From Candidatus Tayloriibacteriota bacterium (GTDB taxonomy: Bacteria; Patescibacteriota; Minisyncoccia; Phycocordibacterales; PALSA-1337), in assembly GCA_903893855.1 (NCBI GenBank), contig CAITNV010000021.1:1-32786 (forward strand): 32,786 bases of DNA, read 5' to 3'. Positions within the stretch are counted from its first letter, which is position 1; each line of letters begins with the position of its first letter. The translations under genes were made by a program, and so were the position numbers. Under the pieces are notes generated by a model that was given only the letters and a program-made list of their open reading frames with translations, did no database searches and was not told where the DNA came from. Below, one piece after another: positions 28,829 to 32,786 of the stretch.

Positions 28829-30369
28829 TAGATTTTGGTATCCACCACAACTTTATCACCTGCGGCGACACCAGAGAGTATTTCTATAGTTCCATCAGAA
28901 CCTCGTAAGCCTACTTTAACTGGAACGGTCTTGTATGTAGATCCGTCTGCATTTAACAATCTAACCTTCTTTGTCCCGCTATTTGTGACAACCGCTCGAT
29001 ATGGGATATTAACTACATTATGTACTTGATGCGTAAGAATATCGGTATTTGCTGTCATACCAGAAAGTATTCGAGAATCTGACTGATCGAAGTAAAGCGT
29101 CACCTTGTATGTCGGTACACCCTGAAGAACAGTCTCTGCAGGATCAATACTTACGACATGCGATTTAAAAGTCACATCAGAACCATATGCATCGAGCGTT
29201 ACCGAAGCGGTGTCGCTCGCAACAATCTTGGCAATGTCAGCTTCTGGTACAAATGCCTCTATTTTATAGACTCCTTTATTAATAACCCCGAAGCTCACTT
29301 GTCCTGCTTGAACAAATTCCCCAACTTTAGGATCTGCGCGACTGACGATACCGTCGATAGGTGCTACAAGTGTGTCTTGATTGAGCGTAGCTTGATAAAG
29401 TGCCACTTGAGCAGACTGGGCGGCTATAGCATCCTTTGAAGAACCAGCATTACTTAAGGTAAATTGACTATTTGCCGAGCTAAGTGCAGAGGTTGCATTT
29501 GCAAGTGTATTTGAAGCAGTTGTAATAGATGTTATACCGCTATTAACCCCCGCCGAAGCGGAATTGACTGCTGCGACATAACTATCAATTAACTGTTGCG
29601 ATAGATTAGAACCGCTGGGAGACAATACATTTACAATACTCGTAAGGTGTAATAAGAAATTCTTTATGACTGCGAGGTGTTGTGACGATCGATTAAGAAG
29701 TGTTGAAACAGAACTTGATGATGAGGCAGAACCATTTATTGCATTAATTTCAGTCTGCCACTGCAATAATTCTCCAGAAGCGTTTAATCGATCTTGATTA
29801 ATAGATACTTGAATCTGCTGAGACTGAGTCGGGACATTGAGCGTAGGATTAACGCTCTGCGGGTTGGTAAAAAGCTTATCCGCATAATTATTAAGTGAGC
29901 TCTGTGCAGTTACGAATGCCTCATTGTACGTATTAACCGCCGCTTGCGTAGCATTCGTAAGTGCGACTTGTGCAGATAGAACTTGCGCTTGATCTGCGGC
30001 ATATTCTTCAGGTCGAAGTCCACGAGTCATATCAGAGAGTTTTGCTTGTGCAGATGTAAGTGCGGCTCTATCAGTTGCACTATTTAAAGCAGCTAGTACA
30101 TCGCCAGTTTTAACCTGATCTCCTACCGCAACGTTTCGGAGTGCGAGTACGCCGCTCTTTTGGAAAGAAAGATCGGCTTTATCAACAGGCACTACCTGTC
30201 CTGTTACGCTCACAGTCTCAGTCACATCGCCAACTGTTGCAGTTGCGAATTGTAGAGCTGTAGATCCTGCAGTTCGAGCACGCACAATAAGTACGATAAT
30301 AATCAGTAAAATAATACCGAAAGTAATCGTATACTTCCTTTTTCCTTTTTTAAAAATAGTAATAGCCAT
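28828..30369 (-). CDS. HlyD/MacA-family periplasmic adaptor protein with expanded helical region
   Basis: 513 aa; N-terminal TM, VTETVSVTGQVVPVDKADLSFQKSGVLALRNVAVGDQVKTGDVLAALN, LVAPIDGIVSRADPKVGEFVQAGQ, VVTNSGTKKVRLLNADG. Confidence 0.92.
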   Translation of the reverse strand: MAITIFKKGKRKYTITFGIILLIIIVLIVRARTAGSTALQFATATVGDVTETVSVTGQVVPVDKADLSFQKSGVLALRNVAVGDQVKTGDVLAALNSATDRAALTSAQAKLSDMTRGLRPEEYAADQAQVLSAQVALTNATQAAVNTYNEAFVTAQSSLNNYADKLFTNPQSVNPTLNVPTQSQQIQVSINQDRLNASGELLQWQTEINAINGSASSSSSVSTLLNRSSQHLAVIKNFLLHLTSIVNVLSPSGSNLSQQLIDSYVAAVNSASAGVNSGITSITTASNTLANATSALSSANSQFTLSNAGSSKDAIAAQSAQVALYQATLNQDTLVAPIDGIVSRADPKVGEFVQAGQVSFGVINKGVYKIEAFVPEADIAKIVASDTASVTLDAYGSDVTFKSHVVSIDPAETVLQGVPTYKVTLYFDQSDSRILSGMTANTDILTHQVHNVVNIPYRAVVTNSGTKKVRLLNADGSTYKTVPVKVGLRGSDGTIEILSGVAAGDKVVVDTKI

Positions 30370-30390
30370 ATTTTGTTTGTTACTCTACCT

Positions 30391-30399
30391 ATTATACCA
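30391..30399 (-). promoter_or_regulatory. Extended -10 promoter TGG-TATAAT for the adaptor/ABC operon
   Basis: Minus strand TGGTATAAT, 21 nt before the ATG at 30369. Confidence 0.55.
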
Positions 30400-30413
30400 C
30401 GTCCATAGACGGA

Positions 30414-31385
30414 CTAGAGAAGCGGGTTAATAGCCTTGCCCGTCTCGAGAAAGCTAATCACATTTGATGCCGCAGCGACCGCCATTTCATTACGTGCTGT
30501 CGGACGAGCAGAGGCAATGTGTGGGGTAAGGATAACATTCGTAAGGTCAGCAAGCCCTGAAGATAGCTTCGGCTCAAATTCAAATACATCAAGGCCAGCA
30601 CCGGCAATCTGCTTATTCTGCAATGCTTTAACAAGAGCAACTTCATCGATCACCGGCCCGCGCGCTGTATTCACAATGAGAGCCGTCGGTTTCATGAGCT
30701 TGAGGCGATCTTCATTGATGAGGTGTCGGGTGGCATTATTAAGTGGTACATGAATCGTGACGATATCGCTCATTTTCAAGACCTCCTCAAGTGAAGGTAT
30801 GAATTCTGCTCCAGAATTCTTCTCGATTGACGGGTTCCGGACAATGTCATAATAGACCACGCGCATACCAAAAGAATGCCCAGCCATCTCTGCCACCTTC
30901 TCGCCGATTTTACCCGTGCCCACGATGCCGACAGTTTTTCCATTAAGATCCGTGCCAATAAGGAGCGAAGGTGACCAGCCTTTATATTTACCTTCTTTAA
31001 CAAAACGGTCTCCTTCTACGAGTCGCGTAGATAGAGCGAGAATAAGAGCCATAGCATGTTCGGCTACACAGTATGAAGATGTACCTGCGGCATTAGTGAG
31101 AGTTACTCCACGGTCTTTAGCATCTTTACTATTAAAATTATCGAAACCAACCGCATAGTTCGCAAAAATCTTCGCCGTCGGGACAGCATCAAACACTTCG
31201 CTGTCGATAGGATCAGTAGGAAGTGTAATGACAGCATCGTAAGGCTGTGCTTTAACTGAAGCGATAATATCCTCTTTGGTTGGAGGATCGATATATGGCG
31301 CCACATCTACCTCATACCCCTTATCTCGAAGCATGGTAATGCCAATATCCGGAATTGCACGTGTTATACAAATTTTTTTATTCAT
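30414..31385 (-). CDS. D-isomer 2-hydroxyacid dehydrogenase (glyoxylate/hydroxypyruvate reductase-like)
   Basis: NAD-binding KTVGIVGTGKIGEKVAEMA, LMKPTALIVNTARGPVIDE, GAGLDVFEFEP, NVILTPHIASA. Start set at MNKK (31385), 6 nt after TATACT; the track opens at 31436. Confidence 0.93.
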   Translation of the reverse strand: MNKKICITRAIPDIGITMLRDKGYEVDVAPYIDPPTKEDIIASVKAQPYDAVITLPTDPIDSEVFDAVPTAKIFANYAVGFDNFNSKDAKDRGVTLTNAAGTSSYCVAEHAMALILALSTRLVEGDRFVKEGKYKGWSPSLLIGTDLNGKTVGIVGTGKIGEKVAEMAGHSFGMRVVYYDIVRNPSIEKNSGAEFIPSLEEVLKMSDIVTIHVPLNNATRHLINEDRLKLMKPTALIVNTARGPVIDEVALVKALQNKQIAGAGLDVFEFEPKLSSGLADLTNVILTPHIASARPTARNEMAVAAASNVISFLETGKAINPLL

Positions 31386-31397
31386 ATCCATAGTATA
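31386..31397 (-). promoter_or_regulatory. -10 promoter TATACT-N6-ATG for the dehydrogenase (leaderless)
   Basis: Minus strand TATACTATGGATATGAAT. Confidence 0.55.
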
Positions 31398-31447
31398 TAA
31401 GACAAAGCGAAAGTGAAAAAGCCTCCTTGTATGCACATAGCTTTTAT

Positions 31448-31462
31448 TGCTAAACTAAGCCA
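31448..31462 (+). promoter_or_regulatory. Extended -10 promoter TGC-TAAACT-N6-ATG for the NDH-2-like gene (leaderless)
   Basis: TGCTAAACTAAGCCAATG, with TTGTAT at 31427-31432 as a possible -35 (18-nt spacer). Confidence 0.6.
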
Positions 31463-32731
31463 ATGAATTCAACAAATAATCAAAAAATCCCTCATATCGT
31501 CGTCCTCGGAGCTGGCTTCGGTGGAGTCTATGTAACTAAAAAGATGCTCCACGCTGTTCGGGCAGGCTTGATTGATGTGACTATCGTTAATCGAACCAAT
31601 TATTTCCTCTTTACTCCCCTACTCCACGAAGTCGCAACAGGGGCACTTTCGCCTACATGCGTCGCTGAACCTTTACGCGAAGTATTCCATGGAACCAAAG
31701 TACGTGTAGTCCAAGGAAATGTCGATTCTATTAATACCGCAAATAAAACCGTCACCATATCTGGTAACCCGATAGCGTATGATTCTCTCGTCATAGCAAC
31801 CGGCGCTGAGACCAACTATTATGGAATTGCGGGGGCACAGGAGAATACACTTCCTTTGAAAAATCTCTACGACGCTGCGCGAATACGATCTGTTATTATT
31901 GATAGATTCGAAAAAGCAGCGACGACGAAAGATAAGAGCGAAAAAGAAAGTCTTCTATCATTCGCCGTAGTTGGAGGTGGAGCAACTGGAGTAGAAATGG
32001 CGGCTGAACTAGCAGAATTCGTCGCGGGAATATCGGAGCGCTATTATAGTATTCACGATTGCACACCAGAGATCGCAAAGGTGAGCATCGTTGATACTGG
32101 ACCAGAACTTTTGCAAATGTTTGCGCCGAGCTTACGTAAAGCTGCCGAGAATCGCCTCATCAAAGCAGGTGTAGCTGTATACCACAATAGTGCAGTTACC
32201 TCAGTCACACCGGAGGGATTAACGCTCGCAAATTCCACAACCATCCCCGCTAAGACCGTGATCTGGTCTGCTGGTGTGAAGGCTATTATTCCAAAATTCG
32301 AAGATATACAGCCGACACTGGTGAAGGGTCGCATATCGGTTAATAATTTTTTCCAAATGTTGAATAGTGAGAACGTCATAAGCGACATTTTCGTTCTCGG
32401 AGATGTGGCGTCATACCCTACCCCATTACCAATGCTTGCGCAGGTTGCTGAAGGACAAGCAGCCACTGTGGCTAAGAATATTTGTGCGCAAGTTAGTGGT
32501 CGGCCACTCGCAGGCTTTACCTACAAGTCAAAAGGAAGCATGGTATCTGTCGGACAATGGTTCGCAATCGGTGAAATATTTTCAATGAAAATCAGCGGTC
32601 GTATTACATGGTGGATGTGGCGCACAGTTTATCTCTTCAAATTTGCTTCATTCAAAAAACGCGTACGAATCATGTTTGAATGGACACTCGAACTATTCTT
32701 CCCACGAGATATTACGAAAATTATTAACTAG
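31463..32731 (+). CDS. NAD(P)/FAD-dependent oxidoreductase (type II NADH dehydrogenase-like)
   Basis: 422 aa; HIVVLGAGFGGVYVTKKM, FLFTPLLHEVATGAL, SFAVVGGGATGVEMAAELAEF, VIWSAGVKA, IFVLGDVASYPTPLPMLAQVAEGQ. Confidence 0.93.
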   Translation: MNSTNNQKIPHIVVLGAGFGGVYVTKKMLHAVRAGLIDVTIVNRTNYFLFTPLLHEVATGALSPTCVAEPLREVFHGTKVRVVQGNVDSINTANKTVTISGNPIAYDSLVIATGAETNYYGIAGAQENTLPLKNLYDAARIRSVIIDRFEKAATTKDKSEKESLLSFAVVGGGATGVEMAAELAEFVAGISERYYSIHDCTPEIAKVSIVDTGPELLQMFAPSLRKAAENRLIKAGVAVYHNSAVTSVTPEGLTLANSTTIPAKTVIWSAGVKAIIPKFEDIQPTLVKGRISVNNFFQMLNSENVISDIFVLGDVASYPTPLPMLAQVAEGQAATVAKNICAQVSGRPLAGFTYKSKGSMVSVGQWFAIGEIFSMKISGRITWWMWRTVYLFKFASFKKRVRIMFEWTLELFFPRDITKIIN

Positions 32732-32754
32732 CTAATCAAGACAATCGGTATGTA

Positions 32755-32784
32755 GTAAAACAGCCTAATATGGGCCTATTTTAC
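32755..32784 (+). terminator. Possible terminator hairpin at the right edge
   Basis: GTAAAACAGCC-taatatg-GGCCTATTTTAC, imperfect stem (one mismatch, one bulge), 24 nt after the NDH-2-like stop; truncated context. Confidence 0.35.
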
Positions 32785-32786
32785 AG

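Noticed and set aside
32053-32466. 137-aa minus-strand ORF opposite the NDH-2-like gene
   Set aside because: Shadow of a conserved flavoprotein frame.

Overview
The window is 32.8 kb of chromosomal sequence whose gene content and style fit a Candidate Phyla Radiation (Patescibacteria, probably Parcubacteria-like) genome; this assignment is inferred, since no 16S gene is present. I support 35 protein-coding genes. Two are absent from the ORF track: rnhA, truncated by the left edge, and the 58-aa secE. Modules: recJ-rnhA; tpiA-pgk; a type IV pilus-like operon (pilB, pilC and three prepilin-like proteins, one a 594-aa modular surface protein); nusA, two unknown envelope proteins and a trigger factor without a PPIase domain; a dTMP/folate cluster (glyA, thyA, dcd, DHFR, with folD nearby); secE-nusG-rplK with no rplA next to it; a GT2 / thioredoxin-fold / VKOR / DsbA / PAP2_C-like envelope region; a MacAB-like ABC exporter; a 2-hydroxyacid dehydrogenase; and an NDH-2-like flavoprotein. 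I found no CRISPR array, tRNA, rRNA, transposon or defence island, and no clear new multi-gene system. The strongest unusual signals are genome-style features: (1) a repeated (extended) -10 box followed by exactly 6 nt and then ATG, implying leaderless mRNAs; (2) near-absence of TGA stops, 1 of 34, with that one sitting in an ATGA overlap; (3) the trigger factor with an acidic/His-rich linker in place of the PPIase domain; (4) Lys-rich tails on adjacent dTMP-pathway enzymes; (5) the envelope redox/glycosyltransferase neighbourhood.
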